Part shown: one piece after another, positions 47,582-56,835 of the stretch
Layout: every line of letters starts with the position of its first letter
Numbering within the stretch: the first letter of the stretch is position 1
Assembly (NCBI GenBank): GCA_958510825.1
Contig: OY294044.1
Location: 69,700,095 to 69,764,094 of the forward strand
DNA from: Brachypterus glaber
Taxonomy: Eukaryota > Arthropoda > Insecta > Coleoptera > Kateretidae
Reading direction: 5' to 3'
DNA length: 64,000 bases
Made by a program: the position numbers and the translations under genes
The notes under the pieces: model-generated
What the model saw: only the letters and a program-made list of their open reading frames with translations
What the model was told of the DNA's origin: nothing
The model's database searches: none

Positions 47582-47834
47582 CCCGTAATCACAGACCTGC
47601 CGTCTGTGAGACATCCTCTGGAAGTCAATTTTTCGGTATATTTCCTCTGTGTTTTTAAATAAAATTTAACAAGTTGTTCTTTTGATTTATACTACATAAA
47701 ACTCATTACATATTAAAGTCAAATGACCAATAAAAGCGAAAATTATTTAAAGGTATTAAAAAAAAGACATTTTTAGTATTTTTATTACATAAGCAAATAA
47801 CCGTCTGGAAGACGTCACGTCTGTGGCAGTGAAC
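47582..47834. mobile_element. 253-bp piggyBac-like MITE at a TTAA site
   Basis: TTAA lies at both borders (47578-47581, 47835-47838). Subterminal inverted segments CACAGACCTGCCGTCTGTG and CACGTCTGTGGCAGTG, with CTCTGGAAG against CTGGAAGACG, give an imperfect terminal repeat. Interior is A/T-rich. Confidence 0.55.
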
Positions 47835-48090
47835 TTAAATTTTATTTCTGTAGTTAAGGGGTTTAAAATAAAATTACCAAAAATATAGCTGCTTGTAGTT
47901 TATTTGGTTTGGTCAAATTATTATTATTATTATTATAAATGGCAATAGTAAGCGTGTACACGATGTAACTATTGCAATTAAGTTTAGGATACATATCTAA
48001 AAATTAATAAAAAATGACCAATATGACCAATAAAAGCGAAAATAATTTAAAAGTATTAAAAAAAACACATTTTTAGTATTTTTCTTACAT
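47725..48090 (+). repeat. Direct repeat flanking an ATT-tailed fragment
   Basis: AATGACCAATAAAAGCGAAA then TTTAAAGGTATTAAAAAAAA occurs at about 47722-47790 and nearly identically at about 48017-48090. Between them (47922-48000) sits an ATT microsatellite followed by GGCAATAGTAAGCGTGTAC, the partner of the retroposon fragment at 36862. The duplication is about 295 bp apart. Confidence 0.65.
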
Positions 48091-48597
48091 AGATTGTTTT
48101 AAAACGTATGGGGGAAATAATCATACTTAAAATGGGATATAACAACATAATTTTTTAAAATGAAAATCGCAATATTCAAATCTGGACAGATAAATCAATT
48201 TAATCTGGATAAGAACCTACTCAAATCAACTCAGAAATAAAGGAGGTATGAGGGAAGTTCTGTTGCGTGACTATTACCTAACGTTTATAGTAAGGCTTAT
48301 TATCTTAAAATCGTAAAATATGACTATGACTATTTAATAGGTACTATACCATATTATAACTATAAATTTATTTTATTGCAAATTAAAACTATGGTTAACT
48401 ACTGATTTTACTCAAAAATAATAATTATAGGTACGCTAGTTAGCGAAGTTAAATTAAAGCTTGCAGCGTTATAATCTGGTTATAATTATACTACGTTCCG
48501 AGCTATATTCTAGACTAAAGATGCAATAAAAAGGTAATTTTCCTGCAAAAATGTTTTTGTTCGAAGATAAACCCTTACTCTCAATAAGTAATTAAAT

Positions 48598-49512
48598 ACC
48601 AAGCTGTGAAGATATGTAATGCTACGCATTCCATTATATACTATTCACAGTGAATGGTATATTGCATTTTCCAAATACTAAAAAAAATTAAAAAAAAAAT
48701 AAATTAAAATATATGATTTTTTTTGAAAAACGAAAAAAATTTGAAAAAAAAATCCTTTTCAAAAAAAAATCTAAAAAAATTTTTCATTTTTTTTTTACTT
48801 TTGCGAAAAACGAAAAAATAAAAAAAAAATAAAAAAAAACTTATTTTACAATTATAATTTACCAAAAAATCAAAAGAAACTTACTTTCTTTATTTTCCTT
48901 TTGCGGAAATCGAAAAAAATTTGAAATTTTTTTTTTAAATTATAGTTTTTTTTATTTTTTTTTCAAGTTTAAGCCCCATATTTTTTTTTGTTTTTGGGGG
49001 GATTTGTTTCAAAATTAGTAGAATATCCTTTTTTCCTAAAAAAAGTTACGTTAATCGGAATTTTCTTTTAGGTTTTTTGTTTTTTTAAAAGTTCGACCCC
49101 TCATAACTTTTTCTGAATATCGTGTTGGCTCTCCAAAAAATTATTTTAAGGAAAACTGATTACAGCGCCCTCTATGCGTTAAAATAAAAACAATTTTTTT
49201 ACATATAAAATTATAGTAACTTATAAGGGTCACTTTTTCCCTAAATTTTAAATCAATATGTTTTCTAATAACAATTTTGAACAAGAATTAAGAAATTGGG
49301 GCTTTTCTGACAAGGTAGCTTGAGGCCGAGTTTGGGGCCCGATCAAGGACTTTTTGACTTGCATGTAGGAACGCACAAAAAAAATCAGAAATTTCACACA
49401 AATCACCCTTGCAAAAATATGCCCCAAAATCGTGTGAAAGAACGGCGAAATTATAGTTAAGTAAGATGTTTGCGAATATACAAACCCTTGAGCCACTTGA
49501 TCTGAACATTAC
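48598..49512 (+). repeat. AAGATATGTAAT-family element, longest copy
   Basis: It begins AAGCTGTGAAGATATGTAAT then GCTACGCATTCCATTATATA, carries A/T blocks with GAAAAACGAAAAA, then AAAGTTACGTTAATCGGAAT and GACCCCTCATAACTTTTTC (the unit of the 22140-22800 array), and ends ACCCTTGAGCCACTTGATC. The two overlapping minus-strand ORFs at 49248-49509 lie in its distal part and are unsupported. It ends about 80 bp upstream of the exon at 49594. Confidence 0.7.
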
Positions 49513-49593
49513 TTTTTAGAGGATTTTTTCTTTTTTATTTTTTTTTTGTAAATATTTGCATATTTATTAACCCTTTTTTCTTTTTTTTTTCAG

Positions 49594-49692
49594 GACGCGC
49601 CATGACGGCGTGGACTCAATTTTTGGAGCCGGGGCCGGCGCTCTATTTTATAGTATTAGTTTTAGCTTTAGGAACAAACTTAGGATATGCTG
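49594..49692 (+). CDS. First coding exon with signal peptide of an unidentified secreted or membrane protein
   Basis: A long polypyrimidine tract ending CAG (49591-49593) is followed eight bases later by an ATG at 49602. The reading frame codes for 30 residues plus one base and stops at a consensus donor, G|GTAAGT (49693). The peptide starts MTAWTQFLEPGPA and has a hydrophobic core LYFIVLVLALGTNLGYA, a good signal peptide with a plausible cleavage after GYA. The exon is sharply more GC-rich (GGAGCCGGGGCCGGCGC) than its surroundings. A phase-1 intron after a signal peptide is common for secreted and immunoglobulin-type proteins. The acceptor just upstream implies a 5' UTR exon further left. 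Only this exon is secure, so the protein cannot be named. Confidence 0.65.
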
Positions 49693-49999
49693 GTAAGTAC
49701 AAATTATAATATTTTTATTTATACTGATGAGAAATATCTGCCGAGTTAAGCATGAATGTCGTATCTGCCAATTTGAGTTTTCAACTTCTTATGATAAGAA
49801 AAAAAGTTGTCTATTACATTTCACTTAAGCATATTGTTATATCTGCAAAATTGCCCCCATTCTTAAGAAAAAAGTCGATTTTCACACAACAACAACCGGT
49901 ATACGACTTTCTTGATTATCACGACAGATATACCCTGCTTAAAAAAAAAACAATGCTAATTGACCGGCTACTAAAATGTATTAAGATTCTTTAAGGATA

Positions 50000-51130
50000 C
50001 ACTGAAACCTCGTTGCCGTAGTAAATACTAAACGGTTTTGCTTATATGGAACCCCAAGAAAGTTTAGTTAACATTAATTGGTTGTTATAGTAGGGGTGAC
50101 CGGGGCTAATTGTCGCACTTTTCATTCAAAGGCAGTTTTTTCCTTTATTTTTGTTTTTTTTTTAATTGACCAAATGGTAATTTTAGCTGCATGTTTCAGT
50201 AATATTATTATAAGATAAAACATGGAAAAATTTACAGGGTATTAGAGTTATGATTTTTTTATGAAGTCTTGACAAATGCGACAACGTGCCCCGTCACGGG
50301 GCATGTTGTCGCGGCTCTTAAAGTATATTTTTTTGAAGAAATATAAAGGTATTTAAAAAATATATCAATAACTAATAATACCTGTGCCTTCCCAAAAGCC
50401 GATTGTTATCTAACTTTTTACTCTTGTACCAAAATTGTCAACTTTATAATGAAATAATATTTTTTCTATTTTTTTTTTTTTAATTTAATTTAATAAACGA
50501 TTTTATTTGCTATCCTATTAAGTTTCACTTTTAAACACAGTTTTGAATAATAAAAATGCGAAAAAGCAAATGTTATACCATGAACATATCTCCAGATCAT
50601 GCGACAACTAGCCCCAAACCAAATGCGACAACTAGCCCCAGTGGTCAATTTTACCTTATGTATCAAGTACTGTCTAATTAACGAATAAACACTCCTAAAT
50701 GACAATATCAACAAATAATATACACCTTAAACTATTAATATACATATAATTTTCTTATCTTAATATTTTAAATCTCTCACAATAAGAAAAAATATTTACC
50801 ACAAAAAAATTACTGGACCCTTTAATTTTGACATTTTTTAGATTAAATTGCTGCTCTTTTAACTTATTGCTTTTAAGTTTACAAATGATAAATGACACTT
50901 TTTTAACGCAGAGGTTAATCTCGGTTTGGTGCAGAAAACTATTTTACTTTTTGAGATACAAGCACTTCGACAACTTACCCCTGCGACAACTAGCCCCGGT
51001 CACCCCTAATACTTAACGTTGTTGTAGTTCTGGTAAATGTAACAACCAGTGAATGTCAACTAAACTAAAAACTAAACTAAACATATAAGCAAAAACGTTT
51101 AGTATTTACTACGGTAACGAGCTCTCAGTG
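50000..51130. mobile_element. pogo/Tigger-like MITE interrupted by a second MITE
   Basis: Left end CACTGAAACCTCGTTGCCGT then AGTAAATACTAAACGG; right end inverted, CGTTTAGTATTTACTACGGT then AACGAGCTCTCAGTG. TA precedes the left end and TG follows the right. The inverted arms run about 90 bp each and are split by the 914-bp insertion at 50093-51006; without it the element would be about 215 bp. Ends starting CACTGAAACCTCG fit pogo/Tigger relatives (family knowledge). Confidence 0.8.
50093..51006. mobile_element. 914-bp TA-flanked MITE (GGGGTGACCGGGGCTA ends)
   Basis: Ends GGGGTGACCGGGGCTAATTG then TCGCA, and TGCGACAACTAGCCCCGGTC then ACCCC, with TA on both sides (50091-50092, 51007-51008). Internal copies of the end motif GCGACAACTAGCCCC occur at about 50599-50640, twice in tandem, plus a GACAACGTGCCCCGTCACGG palindrome at about 50279-50310. 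The ORFs within it (for example 50490-50714 minus and 50828-51016 plus) show no transposase motif. Confidence 0.85.
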
Positions 51131-51190
51131 TGATTTAACATTAGTTCAAAAATACCCACTAAAAAAACATCTGCTTTAAAGCATTTATAT

Positions 51191-52078
51191 ACACGGTGTA
51201 TTTGAAATAGCGTAGGAAATTTTAACAGATTATTCTACATCATAAAATATGACAAAAAGTTCCTATAAGCATATGTCTAAAAATGCGTCATAAGGGAGGC
51301 CCTTTGAAAGTGGCTAAAAAAATCGGTTTTTATTTAATAACTCAGGAACCCTTTGAGATATATCAACGAGGTTTTGCATGTCAACTGCTCCTACCAAGGC
51401 CCGTTTTTATATGTTATTTTCATGTACTTATTCAACCAGGGGTGTGCGAAACGGGTGGGGGGGCTTATCAGTTTTTTGTCCCAAACTTTTCTCTGTGTAA
51501 CTTTTTTGCAATTTTATTTTTGAAATATGATTCCTCAGGTCAAAATACACAAAAAAGGTACTCTTGTTGTAATACTGTAGGATTAACCGTTTTCGAGAAA
51601 AATTCATTTTAGTATTTAATTTTTCGTCCTCGAACCCTGAAATTTCACCTTTAAATGAACTTTTCTCGAAAACGGTTAATCCTACAGTATTACAACAAGA
51701 GTACTTTTTTATGTATTTTGACCTGAGGAATCATATTTCAAAAATAAAATTGCAAAAAAGTTACACAGAGAAAAGTTTGGGACAAAAAACTGATAAGCCC
51801 CCCCCCGTTTCGCACACCCCTGGTTGAATAAGTACATGAAAATAACATATAAAAACGGGCCTTGGTAGGAGCAGTTGACATGCAAAACCTCGTTGATATA
51901 TCTCAAAGGGTTCCTGAGTTATTAAATAAAAACCGATTTTTTTAGCCACTTTCAAAGGGGCGTAGCTCCCTTATGACGCATTTTTAGACATATGCTTATA
52001 GGAACTTTTTGACATATTTTATGATGTAGAATAATCTGTTAAAATTTCCTACGCAATTTCAAATACACCGTGTATATA
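51191..52078. mobile_element. Long foldback element, arms about 430 bp, loop about 50 bp
   Basis: Left arm begins TACACGGTGTATTTGAAATA then GCGTAGGAAATTTTAACAG; right arm ends with its complement (CTGTTAAAATTTCCTACGC then TTTCAAATACACCGTGTATA). Pairing continues through GCATATGTCTAAAAATGCGT, AACTCAGGAACCCTTTGAG, CCCGTTTTTATATGTTA and CTGTAGGATTAACCGTTTTC, up to a loop at about 51605-51655. The overlapping ORFs on both strands (51283-51612, 51709-51955) translate the same arm in mirror image, which explains their near-identical peptides. They are not genes. Confidence 0.92.
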
Positions 52079-52326
52079 AAATGACGTGAAAATGACATAC
52101 AAAGATGGGCCTTATTAGGATTAATTCACGTGCAAAACCTCGTTAATATATCTCAAAGGGTTCCTGAGTTATTAAATAAAAACCGATTTTTTTAGCAGAT
52201 TTCAAAGGGGCGTAGCTCCCTTATGACGCATTTTTAGACATATGTTTATAGGAACTTTTTGTCATATTTTATCATGTAGAATCACCTGTTAAAATTTCCT
52301 ACGCTATTTCAAATACACCCTGTAGA
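52079..52326. repeat. Additional half-copy of the 51191 foldback
   Basis: It repeats the right-arm order: GGGCCTTATTAGGATTAATT, CAAAACCTCGTTAATATATC, AAACCGATTTTTTTAGC, GGGGCGTAGCTCCCTTATGA, ending TTTCAAATACACCCTGTA. It is clearly diverged from the adjoining right arm, so it is an independent, older copy or fragment. Confidence 0.85.
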
Positions 52327-52329
52327 TAT

Positions 52330-53215
52330 TTCAAATTATTTAATGATTTGGTAACTTTGAATAAACATAATGCTAATTTACCTAGACCAATAAAATAATG
52401 ACTTTTCAAAAAAAGATAATTAAATACAATAATTGAAGTTATTTTTAAGTATAACGTTTCTGTCAACAATGATTAGCTTATAATTATAATTAAAAAAAAA
52501 AAACCGTAAATTTATAAAAACTCAAAAAGTCTGCAGGTTTGTGGCCAATTTACAAACGGTTGTACATGTTTATTTAGCTGATTGTTGTATTAATTAAAAG
52601 GTGATGAGCATGAATGAATAACATTTAGCATTTTATTTGTTGTTTAATTTGACATGGTTTGTTTTGCATCTTAGTCATTAAATGCTTCGCGGTAATAAAG
52701 CTGAAATCACAGAACATAGAAATATTTCTTTTCGTGAAATTAAAACAGGCTTTAAAACGTCTTTTAAAATACGAAGAAATAAGTTTTTTTAAATATTTTT
52801 TTTCACAACATGAACATAATTCTTTTTAAAATTATAATTGTATTGCTTAAATATTTTAATAAATAAAGATAACTAGACTCCCTAAGATCAAGCCTAATCG
52901 TATTTAAACTTACTTGCATTTTTATTCTGGTAAAAATTTTGTTCATAAAGGCTTAGAAGGTGTCAAAGTCCACGTTTTGCACTCGACTTATGATGCCCAA
53001 TCACCAACCCAATTGGAAACTTCTTTTTCTGGATTATTTACACATTCACAAATAAGGACGATCGTAATTTTAATATAATTTGAGAATAGTGGAACTAGAT
53101 CTTGGTAAAAAAACAAAAACACCAGTTAATGTATGTCGTCGTTTCGTCTTTCACTACTACTTCTTCAGGACTCTACTATATAAAGAGATTTCTTTAAGCT
53201 AATGTATGTGAAACA
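52330..53215. other. Unassigned AT-rich interval in the presumed intron
   Basis: No ORF, inverted ends or credible exon seen. Confidence 0.4.
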
Positions 53216-53219
53216 CAGT

Positions 53220-53395
53220 ACAAACTTAATTATAATAATAGTAATGATATCATTGATAATAATAATTATGATATTAATGATTATAGTTATTATAATAATG
53301 ATGATAATAATAATTATAATAATAATGATGTAGATAATAATATTAATGATATTGGTAACAATAATAATTATAATAATTTCTAACAACAAAAAAAA
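53220..53395 (+). repeat. Imperfect AAT/ATG trinucleotide array
   Basis: About 175 bp of interrupted ATA/ATT/AAT triplets with regular ATG interruptions. The 74-codon minus-strand ORF here is a run of I and N residues generated by the microsatellite. Confidence 0.9.
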
Positions 53396-53449
53396 AACAA
53401 AAAAATAAGCATTTTTAAATTACCATGTTAAAACAAGCAAAACTTTTCT

Positions 53450-53760
53450 TTTTACTTTCCCCGAGGAAAGTCTTGCGATAGTAAAAAAATTCGAAAATTT
53501 TTTATTGCTTTTGTTTACGTTTCTCGACGTTTTATATTTAAAAAATATGATTTCAGTCAAAAAAAATCTGTCTGTGAGTCTGTCTGTTTGTCTGTCTGTT
53601 TGTCCGGAATATTTGTGACCACGATAACTTAAGAACGCTTCGAGCTAATGACTTCAAAGTTGGACCTTGATTATCCAAAGTTCTAGACTGGGATTGTTTT
53701 TGGTAAAAATCGAATTGGGGTAAGGGGGTAAAAAATTTTTTTTTCCAAATCATTTTTTTT
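53450..53760 (-). repeat. CTGT microsatellite plus associated dispersed repeat
   Basis: ACTTTCCCCGAGGAAAGTC (a small palindrome at about 53454-53473) is followed by a CTGT/TTGT array at about 53570-53603 and then ATTTGTGACCACGATAACTT and AACGCTTCGAGCTAATGAC. This wording after a CTGT array is common in arthropod repeats as I recall them. The minus-strand ORF at 53553-53753 is an artefact. Confidence 0.55.
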
Positions 53761-53787
53761 TAATTTATTTTTCATTTTAGGAAAAAA

Positions 53788-53812
53788 TATATATATATAT
53801 ATATATATATAT
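53788..53812. repeat. AT dinucleotide microsatellite
   Basis: About 12 AT units. Confidence 0.95.
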
Positions 53813-53929
53813 TTTTTGTTTTTTTTTCAATTTTGATTTTAATTAACCTAGGCCTATAGGGGAAATTATTAATTTTCTGGTACAGGTATTATTAAAATGT
53901 TCTAACTTGTAGTTAAAATTTTATTACAG

Positions 53930-54035
53930 ATGAAAAATCATTATCCACGAAGAGATTTATTGTAAAAGTAAAAGCAATAACACCTTTTTATGAATCGTTT
54001 TTAACTGTTTTACGAAATCATCAAACTGGAACAGG
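53930..54035 (+). CDS. Speculative internal exon (phase 1 in, phase 2 out)
   Basis: A reasonable acceptor TTTTATTACAG ends at 53929. Read in the phase required by the 49692 donor, the frame stays open for 35 complete codons plus two bases to a weak donor GG|GTAATC at 54036. It starts DEKSLSTKRFIVKVKAITPF and then YESFLTVLRNHQ. It contains a KR dibasic site. No conserved domain is recognised. An open stretch of this length in AT-rich DNA is not rare, so this is a hypothesis only. Confidence 0.2.
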
Positions 54036-54800
54036 GTAATCGTCCATAAATTTTGTCAAAATACATGCAAATTTTTATACCGAATTAATTTTTTACATTA
54101 TTTTTTCTTTGACGGATAGCATATAATTTAACCGTAAATAGATTTTTTTTCAATCATTTGAGGACCCATACTTAATGCGAATTAATCACAGCGGTACACT
54201 GAAAATTTAAAAATTAAAATTAATAACGAACCATGGATATTTTGTTTATAAGTGATTTTGGATCAAATTTTTTAAATTACCATGAAACAATTTAATAAAA
54301 ATTATAGGGAACGAATGAAATCATGTACCTTGTTAAAATTTTATCGCAAATTATGAGTTATAACAAGCCATGAAGATTGGTTTTTGCTTGCTAATTGCCA
54401 TTACAATTGATTATTATCTAGATAAATTTGAGGTTGATATATCGAAATAAAAACAAAATAAAACTTGAAGAAAAATGTAATGGGTTAATTTAAGTAGAAT
54501 TTTATATTTGTCAATAGTATTGCCTATTTAAATTATAAAAAAATATTAATTTTAAAATTTTAATTTATTTCCATTGCCTACTTATTAGGTATTGATTTAA
54601 TTGTTTTAATTTATATATTCCATATTCAGTACTTAATAAATATTTAATTCTATAATTTATTTTCGAGTTTTACAAAAATAGTAATTATTAATAATTTTAA
54701 TATCAGATATTTTTTTATTTTTTTCATGTAGAATAACTTTTTCTTCACTTAAACAAAATTTTGCAGGAAACTCATCATGACGGATTTTAATTTAGCGGTT

Positions 54801-55021
54801 AATAAAAACTTTTAACAAAAAAAAATGAACCAACTTCTATGTCTCCAAAAAGTAAAAAATAAAAAATAAGTCGGTGCCAATTTCACCATTCCCTAAATTA
54901 AATAGTAAAAATTATTTTTGTTGTTAAATTGTTTGCTGTGAAATTGGCACCGACTTATTTTTTATTTTTTACTTTTTGGAGACATAGAAGTCGATTGATT
55001 TTTTTTTGTTAAAAGTTTTAT
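54801..55021. repeat. 220-bp near-perfect hairpin element
   Basis: Arms of about 85 bp (AAAACTTTTAACAAAAAAAA, CTTCTATGTCTCCAAAAAGT, AATAAGTCGGTGCCAATTTC) are mirrored after a loop of about 54 bp. A further partial repeat of the outer arm (TTTTTTACTTTTTAGAGACA) follows at 55020-55045. Very low divergence between arms suggests a recent origin. Confidence 0.9.
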
Positions 55022-55166
55022 TTTTTACTTTTTAGAGACACAGAACTTGTAGATTTGTAACCACATCTAAGCTAAATTTTAGTTGTCCTTCCAACTTCAC
55101 AAGCTGACGTCGTATCGCAATAAGATAATTTTCTAAAAATTAATTTAGTAATATTTTTTATTTCAG

Positions 55167-55224
55167 CGCCCAAGAGTCCAGCCAATCTTATTTTAAACGA
55201 AATACTAAAGAAAATCTTTGTTAA
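55167..55224 (+). CDS. Speculative terminal exon
   Basis: A good acceptor (TTTTTTATTTCAG) ends at 55166. If joined in phase 2 to 53930-54035 it gives AQESSQSYFKRNTKENLC and a TAA at 55222-55224. If joined directly to 49692 in phase 1 it gives APKSPANLILNEILKKIF and a stop at 55229. Either join is open only briefly, so chance is a serious alternative. No polyadenylation signal AATAAA was seen close by. Confidence 0.2.
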
Positions 55225-55299
55225 ACTTTAAGCGTTAAGTAATAATTAAAAAACACCTTGTGGTATAATCACAAATTTTATCATTTTCTCTTGGTATTT

Positions 55300-55700
55300 T
55301 AATATTAGGGGTCCACAGAATCAAGTTTAGCGGCATTTAAAAGATTTTTAGCATGCCGTAATATTTGAGTGACCCTTTAATCAAGTTATCCAGCCTATCC
55401 GAGTTATCCGATATTTCTCTAAAAATATGATTGATATTAGAACCAAATTAAGACGTTTTTATGCATTATTAATATTTTTTGTAAATTTAAATTTTTACCC
55501 CAACAGTCTTGGGTAGGCGCCCTCTGGTGGTGGGCCATGGGCCGCCGGCCCACCCTGCCCATAGTTAATCCGGCTCGTTTTCGAAACGACACCCAACTGG
55601 TTGAGGATAAAGAATCAAATGTTAAGGATTTGGTTAAAATTATTAGATTTATCTTAATTATATGGCTTATCCGGCATTATCCGAGTGTCAAATTGAAACG
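55300..55700. repeat. Decayed pogo/Tigger-like terminal region
   Basis: It contains GGGGTCCACAGAATCAAG and repeated TTATCC words (AAGTTATCCAGCCTATCCGA, GTTATCCGATATT, and later GCTTATCCGGCATTATCCGA). That is typical of the subterminal repeats of Tigger-type elements. A GC-rich patch (GGGCCATGGGCCGCCGGCCC) sits at about 55532-55552. The 103-codon ORF starting at 55537 runs from this region into the next fragment and is a chance join. Confidence 0.4.
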
Positions 55701-55734
55701 GGACCACCTCATGAATGCCCTCTTTAAGTTGCAA

Positions 55735-55850
55735 AAAGTTTCATCAAATTCCGTTCATTCGTTCCAAAGTTATGCGGGAACAAACATAAAAAAAAGACAC
55801 GTTGAATTGATAACCTCCTCCTTTTTGGAAGTCGGTAAAAATACGTAAGA
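55735..55850 (+). mobile_element. RTE-like LINE 3' end fragment
   Basis: The stretch AAACATAAAAAAAAGACACG then TTGATAACCTCCTCCTTTTT and GGAAGTCGGTAAAAA matches wording I recall as an abundant 3' terminus of RTE-class retrotransposons in insects (GAACCTCCTCC...GAAGTCGGTTA). Upstream TTCGTTCCAAAGTTATGCGG fits the same context. Only the terminal 100 bp or so is present. Confidence 0.45.
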
Positions 55851-56282
55851 AAACGATAAACAGATTATGGACGCAAAACCTTTGTAAACTAGTGAATTTA
55901 ATAGCATAACTGGACTGTTAAAAATCATTTTTAAGTGTAGATTATTGATTATATTGTTTGTGTCCAACGTACCATTCTTAAAACGGTATTTTCAAGATTA
56001 AACATCTTTATGCAGACGTTTACCATCATTTATATACAGTGTCCATAAAACAAAATACTTTAAAAATACAAAAAATACTAAATACCGCAATTTGCAAAGA
56101 GTAAATTTAATCAGTATGATGTGAATGCACTTTTTAGCTGAAAGTTTTTTTTTTATTTGTATTATTAGAATCAACAAAATTGTGTTTTATAACATCATAG
56201 GAATTTCCAGCCTTTAGACTTTATTTTAAATTAACATGTTACATGTATGTGCACATAAAAACTACATATCACATTTACATGT

Positions 56283-56835
56283 ATACAGGGTTATTTTTTT
56301 ACCTGGTACACCCACCGTAACTTTTGAACGGGATGAGATATAAACTTTTTATTTGGAATATGCATATCATCCAACAAAAACTATTTATTTCGTATTCTTC
56401 AATTTTTTATTTGTCAAGGCGGCGCCAGGGGGCAGTGGTGGATAATATTTTAATGGCACTCTAGGTCCAAATAGTTAACACATGGTGTATTATCATGTTA
56501 AGACTAATTATTTATCATTTTTATGTAATTTAATATTTATGCAAAAAAGTCCAAAATATTAAAAATTTGAATAATTTTGAAGAAAAAAAAATATTAAAAA
56601 TTAATAGTTACACAGTTAAATAGAGAATGTTAAGCTCTTTAAAATGAAGTATCACAAGACCTAGGATGCCATTTGAAATATCGTTCCCCACTACCCTCCT
56701 GGCGCCACATTACCGAGTAAAAAATATGGCAATTGATAATTTTTATCGTGTGATTTACATATTCCAAATTTAAACTTTATATCTCATTTCTTTTAAAAGT
56801 TATGAGGGTGGTACCATTTAAAAGAATAACCCTGT
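56283..56835. mobile_element. 550-bp foldback MITE, copy 2 of the 33292 family
   Basis: Ends TATACAGGGTTATTTTTTTA then CCTGGTACACCCACC, and GGTACCATTTAAAAGAATAA then CCCTGTA. Arms contain GGCGCCAGGGGGCAGTGG and its inverse CTCCTGGCGCC. It is shorter than copy 1 through central deletions. The next element (56836-57638) starts exactly at its right-hand TA. Confidence 0.85.

Noticed and set aside
49720..49745. Second hammerhead core CTGATGAG at about 49727
   Set aside because: No helix II complement and no GAAA strand at the required distance; a single 8-mer is expected by chance.
51283..51955. Three ORFs of 64-109 codons with near-identical peptides on both strands
   Set aside because: They are translations of the two arms of one foldback element (51191-52078), so the similarity is a consequence of the inverted repeat, not a gene family.
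53165..53389. 74-codon ORF rich in Ile and Asn
   Set aside because: Pure product of the AAT/ATG trinucleotide array.
55537..55848. 103-codon ORF starting MGRRPTLPIVNPARF
   Set aside because: It runs from a decayed pogo-like region into an RTE-like 3' end; the C-terminal part translates a known type of LINE tail. No domain and no splice context.
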